Made by a program: the position numbers and the translations under genes
Notes under the pieces: model-generated
Seen by the model: only the letters and a program-made list of their open reading frames with translations
Told to the model about the DNA's origin: nothing
The model's database searches: none
DNA from: Burkholderia lata
GTDB lineage: Bacteria > Pseudomonadota > Gammaproteobacteria > Burkholderiales > Burkholderiaceae
Assembly (NCBI RefSeq): GCF_000012945.1
Contig: NC_007511.1
Location: forward strand, 1,612,001-1,676,000
Direction: 5' to 3'
Length of the DNA stretch: 64,000 bases
In this document: in pieces, positions 8,927 to 17,181 of the stretch
How positions within the stretch are numbered: the stretch's first letter is position 1
How the letters are laid out: each line of letters opens with the position of its first letter

Positions 8927-9250
8927 TTCGCGAGCCCGCTTTACCTGTCCGTCGTGACGGTTGCTGAACTTCGCCGCGGCGTCGATCTGATCCGTCATCG
9001 CGGCGATCATCCCCAGGCGTCGGCGCTCGAGGCCTGGATGGCGACGATCCTGTCCGGCTATGCGCCGAACATCTTGCCGGTCGACATCGAGATCAGCCAG
9101 ATGTGGGGGCATTTGCGCGTGCCCGACCCGACGCACGAAATCGACAAGCTGATCGCGGCCACCGCGCTGATCAACGATCTCACCGTCGTCACGCGCAACG
9201 TTGCGGATTTCGCCCGCACCGGCGTCCGGCTGCTGAACCCGTTCGACTGA
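8927..9250 (+). pseudogene. FitB/VapC-type PIN toxin, 3' remnant
   Basis: From about ASPLYLSVVTVAELRRGV onward, this is the C-terminal three quarters of a PIN-domain ribonuclease. VAELRRG carries the conserved Glu, IDKLIAATAL the third acidic position, and VVTRNVADF the final strand and Asp. The first catalytic Asp (in DTN) and about 20-25 N-terminal residues are lost. The open frame extends upstream to 8849, but those residues (CNECGLRFRLCFCC) do not belong to a PIN domain. The toxin is therefore predicted inactive. Confidence 0.75.
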
Positions 9251-9256
9251 TCTGGG

Positions 9257-9273
9257 TTGCCGCGCTGCGGCAA
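9257..9273 (+). terminator. Hairpin after the toxin remnant
   Basis: TTGCCGC-GCT-GCGGCAA forms a perfect 7-bp stem 7 bases past the stop. It lacks a T-tract. Confidence 0.3.
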
Positions 9274-9449
9274 TCCACACCTGCTCCCCATCTCTTCCCG
9301 TCCGCATAGCCCGTTCCGCCGGGCTTGCGCGCGCGCCCGCGCCGCTCCAATTCCCCGCCGCCTCTCGTCCCAACAGACGATGTAACGCCACCCCCGAGCG
9401 GCCAGAATCCTTTCACGAACAACGGATTCTGAACCAGGAGGAGGCCGAC

Positions 9450-10346
9450 ATGATCGATGTCCGTGCGCTTGGCTATGTCGTCGTCGAGGCGACGCGCGTC
9501 GATGCGTGGCGCCGCTACGCGGAAGACGTGCTGGGCATGCAGGCGCTCGACGCGCCCGACGGCGCGCTGTACCTGAAGATGGACGAGCGCGATTTCCGCT
9601 ATGTGATCGTCCCCGGCTCGACCGACCGCTATTTCGCGTCGGGCTGGGAACTGCCCGACGGCGCCGCGTTCGACGCCGCGCTTGCTGCGCTGCAGCGTGC
9701 GGGCGTCGAGCCGGTGCGTGCCACCCGCGACGAAGCTGCGCTGCGCCGCGTGCAGGCGATGGCGTGGTGCACCGACCCGTCCGGCAACCGCCACGAACTG
9801 TACTGGGGCGCGCGCTGCGACTTCCGCCGCTTCGTGTCGCCGCTGGGTGTCTCGCACTTCGTCACCGGCGACATGGGGCTCGGCCACGCGGTGCTGCCCG
9901 CGCCGCAGTTCGATGCGACCGACGCGTTCGTGCGCGGCGTGCTCGGCTTCGAGCTGTCCGACATCTATCGCGTGAAGTTCACGCCCGATCCGGCGGAACC
10001 GGAGAAGCGCATCCACTTCATGCACTGCCGCAACGCGCGCCATCACAGCCTCGCGCTGTTCGAGATGGCCGTGCCGTCGGGCTGCGTGCACGTGATGGCG
10101 GAAGTCGACTCGATGGACGAAGTGGGGCGCGCGCTCGATCGCGTGGCCACGCACGACGTGAAGATGTCCGCGACGCTCGGCCGCCACTGCAACGACCAGA
10201 TGATCTCTTTCTACATGAAGACCCCCGGCGGCTTCGATCTCGAATACGGCTTCGGCGGCCTCACGGTCGACTGGTCGAAGCACGCGGTGTTCGAGGCCAC
10301 GAAGGTGAGCCAGTGGGGCCACGATTTCAGCATCGGATACCGGTAA
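9450..10346 (+). CDS. hsaC: Extradiol dioxygenase, HsaC/TesB-like (steroid ring A meta-cleavage)
   Basis: A 298-residue, two-domain VOC-fold iron dioxygenase. Metal ligands are visible as His146 (GLGHAVL), His214 (GCVHVMAEV) and Glu265 (GFDLEYG). Catalytic residues are probably His199 (RHHSLALF), His246 (TLGRHCND) and Tyr255 (ISFYMKTPGGFD). The C-terminal SQWGHDF motif is shared with HsaC. HsaC/TesB opens the catechol ring of 3,4-DHSA, the aromatised A-ring product of steroids, to 4,9-DSHA. Length and motifs match HsaC more closely than biphenyl enzymes, and the neighbouring ipd genes support it. AGGAGGAGG precedes the ATG. It is the first gene of the plus-strand cluster, 9 bases before ipdA. 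Confidence 0.88.
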   Translation: MIDVRALGYVVVEATRVDAWRRYAEDVLGMQALDAPDGALYLKMDERDFRYVIVPGSTDRYFASGWELPDGAAFDAALAALQRAGVEPVRATRDEAALRRVQAMAWCTDPSGNRHELYWGARCDFRRFVSPLGVSHFVTGDMGLGHAVLPAPQFDATDAFVRGVLGFELSDIYRVKFTPDPAEPEKRIHFMHCRNARHHSLALFEMAVPSGCVHVMAEVDSMDEVGRALDRVATHDVKMSATLGRHCNDQMISFYMKTPGGFDLEYGFGGLTVDWSKHAVFEATKVSQWGHDFSIGYR

Positions 10347-10355
10347 GCCAGCACG

Positions 10356-11249
10356 ATGACGATGAAACCTCTCGACAAGACGATGTCCGCGCGCGACGTG
10401 GTCGCGCAACTCGCCGACGGCATGACGATCGGCATCGGCGGATGGGGGCCGCGGCGCAAGCCGATGGCACTGGTGCGCGAGATCGCGCGCTCGAACCTGA
10501 AGGACCTGACGATCGTCGCGTACGGCGGCGCCGATGTCGGCCTGCTGTGTGCGGCGGACAAGGTGCGCAAGGTGGTGTTCGGCTTCGTGTCGCTCGACGT
10601 GATTCCGCTCGAACCGCATTTCCGCCGCGCCCGTGAGCAGGGCCGCGTCGACGTGCTCGAGCTCGACGAAGGGATGCTGCAGCTCGGCCTGCGCGCGGCC
10701 GCCGCGCGACTGCCGTTCCTGCCGACCCGCGCCGGGCTCGGCACCGCGCTGCTCGATCACGCGCCGCAACTGCGCACCGTGCAATCGCCGTACGACGACG
10801 GCGAGACGCTGCTCGCGATGCCCGCGATCGAGCTCGACGTCGCACTGCTGCACGTGAATGCGGCCGACCGGATGGGCAACACGCGCATCGACGGCCCCGA
10901 TCCGTTCTTCGACGCGTGGATGGCACGTGCCGCACAGCGTTGCTACGTGTCGGCGGAAACGGTCGACGCATCGCTCGCGAGCGAAGACCTCGATGCCGCC
11001 AAACGCAATCCGTTCGAGCGCTCGCTCGTCAGCGGTGTCGTCCATGCGCCGGGCGGTGCACACCCGACGTCGTGCGGGCCGGCTTACGGCTGGGACCTGC
11101 CGCACCTGCGCGCGTACTGCGCCAGCGCGGAAGACGACGCGAAAACGACGGCGTACCTGCGCGACGTGGTCGGCCAGGACGAACGCCAGTACCTCGAAGG
11201 CGTCGGCGGGCTGTCGCACGTGACGACGCTGCCGTTGCCGATTCTGTAA
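10356..11249 (+). CDS. ipdA: IpdA-like subunit of COCHEA-CoA ring hydrolase
   Basis: A 297-residue class I CoA-transferase fold subunit. It has GMTIGIGGWGPRRKPMALV near residues 22-40, LDEGMLQLGLRAAA near 103-116, LPFLPTRAGLG and VVHAPGGAHPTSC, all characteristic of mycobacterial IpdA. IpdAB is a hydrolase that opens the last carbocycle (ring C) of steroids as a CoA thioester; the Glu in the DEGML motif (residue 105 here) is present. Two in-frame ATGs (10356 and 10362) are possible. It sits between the HsaC gene and ipdB with a 10-base gap to the latter, as expected for a heteromeric enzyme. Confidence 0.88.
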   Translation: MTMKPLDKTMSARDVVAQLADGMTIGIGGWGPRRKPMALVREIARSNLKDLTIVAYGGADVGLLCAADKVRKVVFGFVSLDVIPLEPHFRRAREQGRVDVLELDEGMLQLGLRAAAARLPFLPTRAGLGTALLDHAPQLRTVQSPYDDGETLLAMPAIELDVALLHVNAADRMGNTRIDGPDPFFDAWMARAAQRCYVSAETVDASLASEDLDAAKRNPFERSLVSGVVHAPGGAHPTSCGPAYGWDLPHLRAYCASAEDDAKTTAYLRDVVGQDERQYLEGVGGLSHVTTLPLPIL

Positions 11250-11259
11250 AGGAGCGCCT

Positions 11260-12057
11260 GTGAGCGAATCTCTCGACCATTCCCTCGCGGAACTGATGAT
11301 CGTCGCGTCCGCGCGACTCTGGCGCGACGACGGCGAAGTGCTGGCGACCGGCATCGGCACGGGCCCGCGGCTCGCGGCCGGCCTCGCGCGGCTCGCGTAC
11401 AACAACGGGCTGATGCTGACCGACGGCGAAGCGTATCTCGTCGAGGAGCCGGTGCCGCTTGGGCCGCGCCCCGACGGCTATCGCGTGAAGGCGAGCGGCT
11501 GGATGACCTACGAGCGCGTGTTCGACTGCCTGTGGCACGGCCGCCGCCATGCGCTCGTGATGCCGACGCAGATCGACCGGTTCGGCCAGGCCAACATCTC
11601 GTGGCTCGGCGACGACTACACGCGCCCGAAAACCCAGCTGCTCGGCGCACGCGGCTTCCCCGGCAACACGACGAATCACGCGAACTCGTTCTTCGTCAGC
11701 GGCCACGGCAAGCGCACGTTCGTCGAGAACGAAGTCGACATGGTGTGCACGGTCGGCTACAACCCCGCGCGCCGGTTGCCCGGGATGAAGACCTTCGTCG
11801 ACCTGCGCAGCATCGTCACCGACCTGTGCGTGATGGATTTCGGCGGGCCCGACCACGCGATCCGCGTGCGTTCGCTGCATCCGGGCGTGAGCTTCGACGA
11901 GGTGCAGGACGCGACGGGCTTCCCGCTGATCGCCGCACCCGACCTCGGCACGACGGCTCCGCCGAACGCGGAAGACCTGCGCATCGTCCGATCGCTCGAT
12001 CCGCACAACCTGCGCGCGACGATCGTGCGCAACAATCCGGCGCCGCGCCGGGGATGA
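11260..12057 (+). CDS. ipdB: IpdB-like subunit of COCHEA-CoA ring hydrolase
   Basis: A 265-residue partner subunit of the CoA-transferase superfamily, starting at GTG 11260 after AAAGGAGCGCCT. The segments LLGARGFPGNTTNHANSFFV (about residues 128-147) and MDFGGPDHAIRVRSLHPG are typical of IpdB. With IpdA it hydrolyses COCHEA-CoA, the step after D-ring opening. The next gene starts within or just after its stop (ATGA at 12054 or ATG at 12066), so the cluster is tightly coupled. Confidence 0.87.
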   Translation: MSESLDHSLAELMIVASARLWRDDGEVLATGIGTGPRLAAGLARLAYNNGLMLTDGEAYLVEEPVPLGPRPDGYRVKASGWMTYERVFDCLWHGRRHALVMPTQIDRFGQANISWLGDDYTRPKTQLLGARGFPGNTTNHANSFFVSGHGKRTFVENEVDMVCTVGYNPARRLPGMKTFVDLRSIVTDLCVMDFGGPDHAIRVRSLHPGVSFDEVQDATGFPLIAAPDLGTTAPPNAEDLRIVRSLDPHNLRATIVRNNPAPRRG

Positions 12058-12065
12058 GGTCCGAT

Positions 12066-12992
12066 ATGGAAGCGACCCAGGTGACCTTCGGCGACGGTGT
12101 CGTCGACTACGCGGTCGAGGATGGCATCGCGACGATCACGATGAACCGTCCCGAGTATCACAACGCGCAGAACTCGAAAATGACGTATGCGCTCGACGCG
12201 GCATTCCGGCGCGCAGCGCACGACGACGCGGTGAAGGCGATCGTGCTCGCGGGCGCCGGCAAGCATTTCTCGGCAGGCCACGACATCGGCACGCCGGGCC
12301 GCGACATCCACGAGTCGTTCGACCGCGCGTCGCTGTGGTACGACCACGTCGACAAGGAAGGCGGCGAATTCCTCTATGCACGCGAGCAGGAGGTGTACCT
12401 CGGGATGTGCCGGCGCTGGCGCGATTTGCCGAAGCCGACGATCGCGATGGTGCAGGGCGCGTGCATCGCCGGCGGGCTGATGCTCGCGTGGGTGTGCGAC
12501 CTGATCGTCGCGTCCGAGGATGCGTTCTTCGCCGATCCGGTCGTGCGGATGGGGATTCCGGGCGTCGAGTATTTCGCGCATGCGTACGAGCTGAATCCGC
12601 GCATCGCGAAGGAATTCCTGTTCCTCGGCGAGCGGATGCCGGCCGAGCGTGCGTACCAGATGGGGATGGTCAACCGCGTGGTGCCGCGCGAGCGGCTGCG
12701 CGACGCGACCTACGCGATTGCCGCGAAGATCGCGACGATGCCGCGCCTCGGGCTCACGCTGACCAAGCAGGCGCTGAATCACGTCGAGGAACTGCAAGGC
12801 AAGCGCGCGGCGATGGATGCGGCGTTCGCATGGCATCACTTTGCGCATGCGCACAACGAGCTGGTGAGCGGCGACCGCCTCGGCGGCTACGACGCGCGCA
12901 GCATGGCCAGCTCGCAGCGCCAGCCGAACGGCGCAGACCGTAGCGACGCGCAGGCACCTGCACCGGTTGCCGTCAACGGAGCCGCCGCATGA
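12066..12992 (+). CDS. Enoyl-CoA hydratase/isomerase of the steroid cluster
   Basis: A 308-residue crotonase-fold protein, somewhat longer than the ~260 of the family because of a C-terminal tail rich in Ala, Gln and Pro. Oxyanion-hole segments are FSAGHDIGTPG (about residues 71-81) and VQGACIAGGLMLAWVCDL (about 130-147). The insert DRASLWYDHVDKEG after the first motif is unusual. It probably hydrates an unsaturated CoA intermediate of the C/D-ring pathway, perhaps the side-chain beta-oxidation of 5-OH-HIP-CoA; this is inferred from context. Start is ATG 12066; ATG 12054, overlapping the ipdB stop, is the alternative. Its stop overlaps the ATG of ipdC. Confidence 0.78.
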   Translation: MEATQVTFGDGVVDYAVEDGIATITMNRPEYHNAQNSKMTYALDAAFRRAAHDDAVKAIVLAGAGKHFSAGHDIGTPGRDIHESFDRASLWYDHVDKEGGEFLYAREQEVYLGMCRRWRDLPKPTIAMVQGACIAGGLMLAWVCDLIVASEDAFFADPVVRMGIPGVEYFAHAYELNPRIAKEFLFLGERMPAERAYQMGMVNRVVPRERLRDATYAIAAKIATMPRLGLTLTKQALNHVEELQGKRAAMDAAFAWHHFAHAHNELVSGDRLGGYDARSMASSQRQPNGADRSDAQAPAPVAVNGAAA

Positions 12993-14077
12993 GCACGACG
13001 CTGCATACGCCGTTGTGCGACCTGCTCGGCTGTCGTTACCCGATCGTGCAGACCGCGATGGGCTGGGTGGCCGATGCACGGCTCGTCGCGGCCACCAGCA
13101 ACGCCGGCGGCTTCGGCTTCCTGGCCGGCGCGACGCTCGAACCGGAGCAGGTCGAGGCCGAGATCCTGAAAGTGAAGTCGCTGACGGACCAGCCGTTCGG
13201 CATCAATTTCCACATGTTCCAGAAGAACGCGCAGCAGGTCGTCGAGTTGGCGATTAAGCACAGGCTGCGCGCGGTGAGCTACGGCCGCGGGCCCGATGCG
13301 AAGACGATCCGCCGTTTTAAGGATGCCGGCATCGTCTGCATGCCGACGGTCGGCGCGCCGAAGCATGCGGCGAAAGCGGTCGAACTCGGCGCGGACATCG
13401 TCACCGTACAGGGCGCGGAAGGCGGCGGCCACACGGGCTCGGTGCCGACCACGCTGCTGTTGCCGAAGGTGCTGGACGCGGTGCGCGTGCCGGTGGTCGC
13501 GGCCGGCGGCTTCTTCGACGGGCGCGGGCTGGCTGCCGCGCTCGCGTACGGCGCGGCCGGCATCGCGATGGGCACGCGCTTCCTGATGAGCGCCGAATCG
13601 CCGGTGCCGCGCGAGACGCTCGAGCGCTACGTCGCGGTCGGCGACCCGGCGCGCATCCGCGTATCGGACGCACTCGACGGGCTGCCGCAACGGATGATCG
13701 ACAACCCGTACCTGCTGAAGCTCGAAAGTTTCGGCCCGCTGCGCCGCACGTGGTTCGCATTGAAGACCGCCGAAGCATGGCGCCGCCAGAACGGCCTGAG
13801 CACGGGCGACATGCTCGGCCTCGCGATCAAGGCGCTGCGCTCGCACGACTACACCGCGAGCCAGACGCTGATGGCCGCGAACGCGCCGTTCCTGATCCAG
13901 CGCGCGATCGTCGAGGGCCGCCCGGATGAAGGCGTGCTGCCGAGCGGCCAGGCGGCCGCGATGATCGGCGCGATCGAAACGTGCGACGCGTTGATCGCGC
14001 GGATCGTCGCGGAAGCCGGCGAGCGACTCGACGCACTGGCCGCGCTGCGCGGCGCGCCGGCCGCACAGGCCGCGTGA
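12989..14077 (+). CDS. ipdC: IpdC-like flavin oxidoreductase (nitronate monooxygenase fold)
   Basis: A 362-residue FMN TIM-barrel protein of the 2-nitropropane dioxygenase/nitronate monooxygenase family. The opening CRYPIVQTAMGWVADARLV, the phosphate-binding AEGGGHTGSVPT loop (about residues 142-153) and GIAMGTRFLMS are visible. Its size and place between ipdB, an enoyl-CoA hydratase and echA20 match IpdC, which desaturates a C/D-ring CoA intermediate before D-ring hydrolysis. A general nitronate monooxygenase is the alternative if context is ignored. ATG overlaps the preceding stop by 4 bases. Confidence 0.85.
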   Translation: MSTTLHTPLCDLLGCRYPIVQTAMGWVADARLVAATSNAGGFGFLAGATLEPEQVEAEILKVKSLTDQPFGINFHMFQKNAQQVVELAIKHRLRAVSYGRGPDAKTIRRFKDAGIVCMPTVGAPKHAAKAVELGADIVTVQGAEGGGHTGSVPTTLLLPKVLDAVRVPVVAAGGFFDGRGLAAALAYGAAGIAMGTRFLMSAESPVPRETLERYVAVGDPARIRVSDALDGLPQRMIDNPYLLKLESFGPLRRTWFALKTAEAWRRQNGLSTGDMLGLAIKALRSHDYTASQTLMAANAPFLIQRAIVEGRPDEGVLPSGQAAAMIGAIETCDALIARIVAEAGERLDALAALRGAPAAQAA

Positions 14078-14102
14078 ACACAATCACAGGGAGGAAGAGG
14101 AG

Positions 14103-14912
14103 ATGACAGCATCCAACCAACCGGCCGGCTCGATGCCGTTCCGGATCGATCGCGCCGACGGCATTGCCGAACTGGTGATCGCCCATCCGCCCGTGAACGC
14201 GCTCGACGCGCAGGGCTGGCACGCACTTTCCCGTGCGCTCGACGCGCTCGGCGAGGACGACGACGTGCGCGTGATCGTCGTGCGCGGCGAAGGGCGCGGC
14301 TTCTGCGCGGGCGTCGACATCAAGGAACTGGCCGCGCATCCGGAGCGGATCGTGGCGGTCAACGCGGGCAACTACGAGACGTTCCGCGCGGTGCACCGCA
14401 ACCCGAAGCCGGTGATCGCGGCCGTGCACGGCTTCGTGCTCGGCGGCGGGATCGGCATCTGCGGCGCGGCGGACATCGTCGTCGCGGCCGACTGCGCGCG
14501 CTTCGGCGTGCCCGAGATCGACCGCGGCGCGATGGGCGGCGGCGCGCACCTGCAGCGTCTGTTCGGCGTGCAGAAGGTGCGCGCGATGTACTTCACCGGC
14601 GACATGATCGACGCCGCCGAAGCTTACCGGCTCGGCGCGGTCGAGCAGGTCGTGACGCGCGACACGCTGCGCGACGCGGCCCTCGCGATCGCCCGCAAGA
14701 TCGCGGAGAAGAGCCCGGCGATGGTGCGGCTCGCGAAAGAGGCGCTGAACGGCGTCGAGGACGGCGATCTCGAGGACAAGTACCGCTGGGAGCAGGGCTT
14801 CACGCTGCAGGCGTACATGACGAACGACTCGACGGAAGCGCGCGCCGCGTTCGTCGAGAAGCGCGATGCGCGTTTCGACGCGCAGGCAACCGCCGAGGAG
14901 GCACGCGCATGA
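14103..14912 (+). CDS. echA20: EchA20-like crotonase-fold ring D hydrolase
   Basis: A 269-residue crotonase. It has GRGFCAGVDIKELA (about residues 64-77) and HGFVLGGGIGICGAADIVVA (about 111-130), then FGVPEIDRGAMGGGAHLQRL. The same sequence of motifs, including GVDIKE and the E-x-x-RGA-x-GG-x-x-HL pattern, defines EchA20 of the KstR2 regulon. EchA20 hydrolyses ring D of the bicyclic CoA intermediate. A strong ribosome site (GGGAGGAAGAGG) precedes it, and its stop overlaps the next acyl-CoA dehydrogenase gene. Confidence 0.85.
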   Translation: MTASNQPAGSMPFRIDRADGIAELVIAHPPVNALDAQGWHALSRALDALGEDDDVRVIVVRGEGRGFCAGVDIKELAAHPERIVAVNAGNYETFRAVHRNPKPVIAAVHGFVLGGGIGICGAADIVVAADCARFGVPEIDRGAMGGGAHLQRLFGVQKVRAMYFTGDMIDAAEAYRLGAVEQVVTRDTLRDAALAIARKIAEKSPAMVRLAKEALNGVEDGDLEDKYRWEQGFTLQAYMTNDSTEARAAFVEKRDARFDAQATAEEARA

Positions 14913-16078
14913 ACCTGACCTATACGCCGAAGCAACAGGCGTTCCGTGCGGAGATCCGCGAATGGCTCGCGGCCCACGTGCCGCGCGAGCGGCTGCCGAG
15001 CTTCGACACCGAGGAAGGCTTCGCCGCGCACCGCGAATGGGAGCGCACGCTGCACTCGGGCCGCTGGAGCATGGTCACGTGGCCGCGCGAACTCGGCGGG
15101 CGCGGCTGCGACCTGATCGAGTGGCTGATCTTCGAGGAAGAGTACTGGCGTGCCGACGCACCGATGCGCGTGAACCAGAACGGCATCTTCCTGCTCGGCC
15201 CGACGCTGATGGATTTCGGCACGGCGGAGCAGAAGGCGCGCTTCCTGCCCGCGATGGCGGCCGGCGAGCACGTGTGGGCGCAGGGCTGGTCGGAGCCGAA
15301 CGCGGGCTCGGACATGGCCGCGATCCGCACGACGGCCGCCCGCATCGGCGACGAGTACGTGCTGAACGGCCAGAAGATCTGGTCGACGCGCGCGGTGTGG
15401 GCCGACTGGCTGTTCGGCCTCTTTCGCAGCGATCCCGAGTCGTCGCGTCACCACGGGCTCACGTTCCTGATGGTGCCGCTGTCCGCGCCGGGCATCACGG
15501 TGCGGCCGATCCGCCAGCTCAACGGGCAGACGGGTTTTGCGGAAATCTTCTTCGACGACGTGCGCGTGCCGGTCGAGAACCGGCTCGCGGCCGAAGGCGC
15601 GGGCTGGCAGGTCGCGATGGCGACGGCCGGGTTCGAGCGCGGGCTGATGCTGCGTTCGCCGGCACGGTTCCAGCGCACCGCACAGGCGCTGCGCGACCTG
15701 TATCTCGCCCACCGCGACAGCGCCGATCGCGACCCGACGCTGCGCGAGCGCGTGGTGCAGGCGTGGATGGATGCGCAGGCGTATGCGCTGTCGACCTACG
15801 CGACCGCGAGCCGGCTGCTGAAAGGCGGCCATATCGGCGCGGAGTCGAGCACCAACAAGGTGTTCTGGTCGGAGCTCGATTTGCGCATGCACCAGACCGC
15901 GCTCGACATCCTCGGCGCGCACGGCGAGGTCGTCCCGCAGACGGCCGCGCAGCACGCGACGCTCGGCCACTGGCTCGACGGCTTCCTGTTCGCGCAGGCC
16001 GGCACGATCTACGCGGGCACCAACGAGATCCAGCGCAACATCGTCGCCGAACGGATGCTCGGCATGCCGCGCGCGTAA
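14909..16078 (+). CDS. Acyl-CoA dehydrogenase, FadE31-like
   Basis: A 389-residue acyl-CoA dehydrogenase of full length. The flavin-binding segment AQGWSEPNAGSDMA (about residues 128-141) and the C-terminal AGTIYAGTNEIQRNIVAERM are conserved. Steroid acyl-CoA dehydrogenases often work as mixed pairs of a full-length and a shorter subunit. The next gene encodes such a shorter partner 35 bases downstream, so a heteromer is likely. The exact CoA substrate cannot be assigned. Confidence 0.82.
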   Translation: MNLTYTPKQQAFRAEIREWLAAHVPRERLPSFDTEEGFAAHREWERTLHSGRWSMVTWPRELGGRGCDLIEWLIFEEEYWRADAPMRVNQNGIFLLGPTLMDFGTAEQKARFLPAMAAGEHVWAQGWSEPNAGSDMAAIRTTAARIGDEYVLNGQKIWSTRAVWADWLFGLFRSDPESSRHHGLTFLMVPLSAPGITVRPIRQLNGQTGFAEIFFDDVRVPVENRLAAEGAGWQVAMATAGFERGLMLRSPARFQRTAQALRDLYLAHRDSADRDPTLRERVVQAWMDAQAYALSTYATASRLLKGGHIGAESSTNKVFWSELDLRMHQTALDILGAHGEVVPQTAAQHATLGHWLDGFLFAQAGTIYAGTNEIQRNIVAERMLGMPRA

Positions 16079-16113
16079 GCGCGCCGGCGCCACCCTTACA
16101 GAACGGACATCGT

Positions 16114-17181
16114 ATGGATTTCGTATTCGATGAAGACCAGGAAGCGCTCGCGGACAGCGTGAAGCGCCTGCTGATGACCGAGATGACGCCCGAGCTGATC
16201 CGCGAGCTGTGGGCCACGCCGACCGGGCGGTCGGACGACCTGTGGGCGCTGTTCGCGTCGCAGGGGCTGACCGCCGTGTCGGTGCCCGAGGCGCACGGCG
16301 GCCTCGGCCTGACCGAAGCGGAATGGGCGCTGCTCGCGCAGACCTACGGCTATTTCGGCAGCCCCGAGCCGCTGCTCGACACGGCGCTCGTGTCGGCCGG
16401 CGTGCTGGCGCGGCTGCCGGCGAGCGACTGGCGCGACGCGCTGCTGCGCGACATCGCCGAGGGGCGCGCGCGTGTCGCGCTCGTGCATCCGGTGAACCCG
16501 TATGCGGCCGACGTGCACGTCGCACAGACACTGCTGTGCGAGCACCGCGGCGAGCTGCACCGCGTCGATCCCGCACAGTGCGCATGGCGCGCGGTCGACA
16601 GCGTCGACCCGTCGCGGCGGCTGTTCACGCTCGACTGGGAGCCGTCGGTGGCCACCCGCATCGCGAGCGCCGACGAAGCCGCGCCGCTGCTGAACCGCGC
16701 GCTCGACCACGGCGCGTTCGCAGTGGCCGCACAACTGCTCGGCCTCACGCAGCGCGTGCTCGACGTCGCGATCGACTACAGCGCGCAGCGCAAGCAGTTC
16801 GGCAAGGCGATCGGCTCGTACCAGGCGCTCAAGCACCTGCTCGCCGATGTCGCGATCCGCTACGAGTTCGCGCGGCCGGTGGTCGCGCGTGCCGCGCAGG
16901 CGATTGCCGACGATCACCCGCAGCGCGCGGTGTTCGTGTCGCACGCGAAGCTCGCGGCGACGTCGGCCGCACAGCTCGCCGCGCGCCACTCGATGCAGGT
17001 GCACGGCGCAATCGGCTACACGTGGGAGCTCGACCTGCAGATCTTCATGAAACGCATCTGGGCGCTCTCCGGCAGCTGGGGCGACAGCGCGTTCCACAAG
17101 GCCCGCGTGGCCGACGCGATCCTCGGCGACGCATTGCCGATCGGCCCCGCGCAGACCTTCGACCTCGAGGAATTGAACTGA
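16114..17181 (+). CDS. Acyl-CoA dehydrogenase, shorter subunit (FadE32/33-like)
   Basis: A 355-residue member of the family. The N-terminal helical domain is present (MDFVFDEDQEALADSVKRLL), but the middle flavin segment with SEPxAGSD is missing or strongly diverged. The C-terminal domain is clear: YSAQRKQFGKAIGSYQALKH (about residues 219-238) and QVHGAIGYTWELDLQIFMKR. Loss of the flavin motif in one subunit is known for alpha2-beta2 steroid dehydrogenases, supporting partnership with the upstream gene. Its TGA overlaps the ATG of the thiolase gene by one base. Confidence 0.8.
   Translation: MDFVFDEDQEALADSVKRLLMTEMTPELIRELWATPTGRSDDLWALFASQGLTAVSVPEAHGGLGLTEAEWALLAQTYGYFGSPEPLLDTALVSAGVLARLPASDWRDALLRDIAEGRARVALVHPVNPYAADVHVAQTLLCEHRGELHRVDPAQCAWRAVDSVDPSRRLFTLDWEPSVATRIASADEAAPLLNRALDHGAFAVAAQLLGLTQRVLDVAIDYSAQRKQFGKAIGSYQALKHLLADVAIRYEFARPVVARAAQAIADDHPQRAVFVSHAKLAATSAAQLAARHSMQVHGAIGYTWELDLQIFMKRIWALSGSWGDSAFHKARVADAILGDALPIGPAQTFDLEELN

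Noticed and set aside
9189..11405. Long antisense open frames across the catabolic genes, such as 738 aa on the minus strand
   Set aside because: High-GC coding DNA produces long open antisense frames. These overlap real genes whose motifs are clear and contain none of their own.
12054..12066. Start of the enoyl-CoA hydratase at ATG 12054
   Set aside because: Kept as an alternative only; the ATG at 12066 has GAGG in front and a more typical N-terminus.
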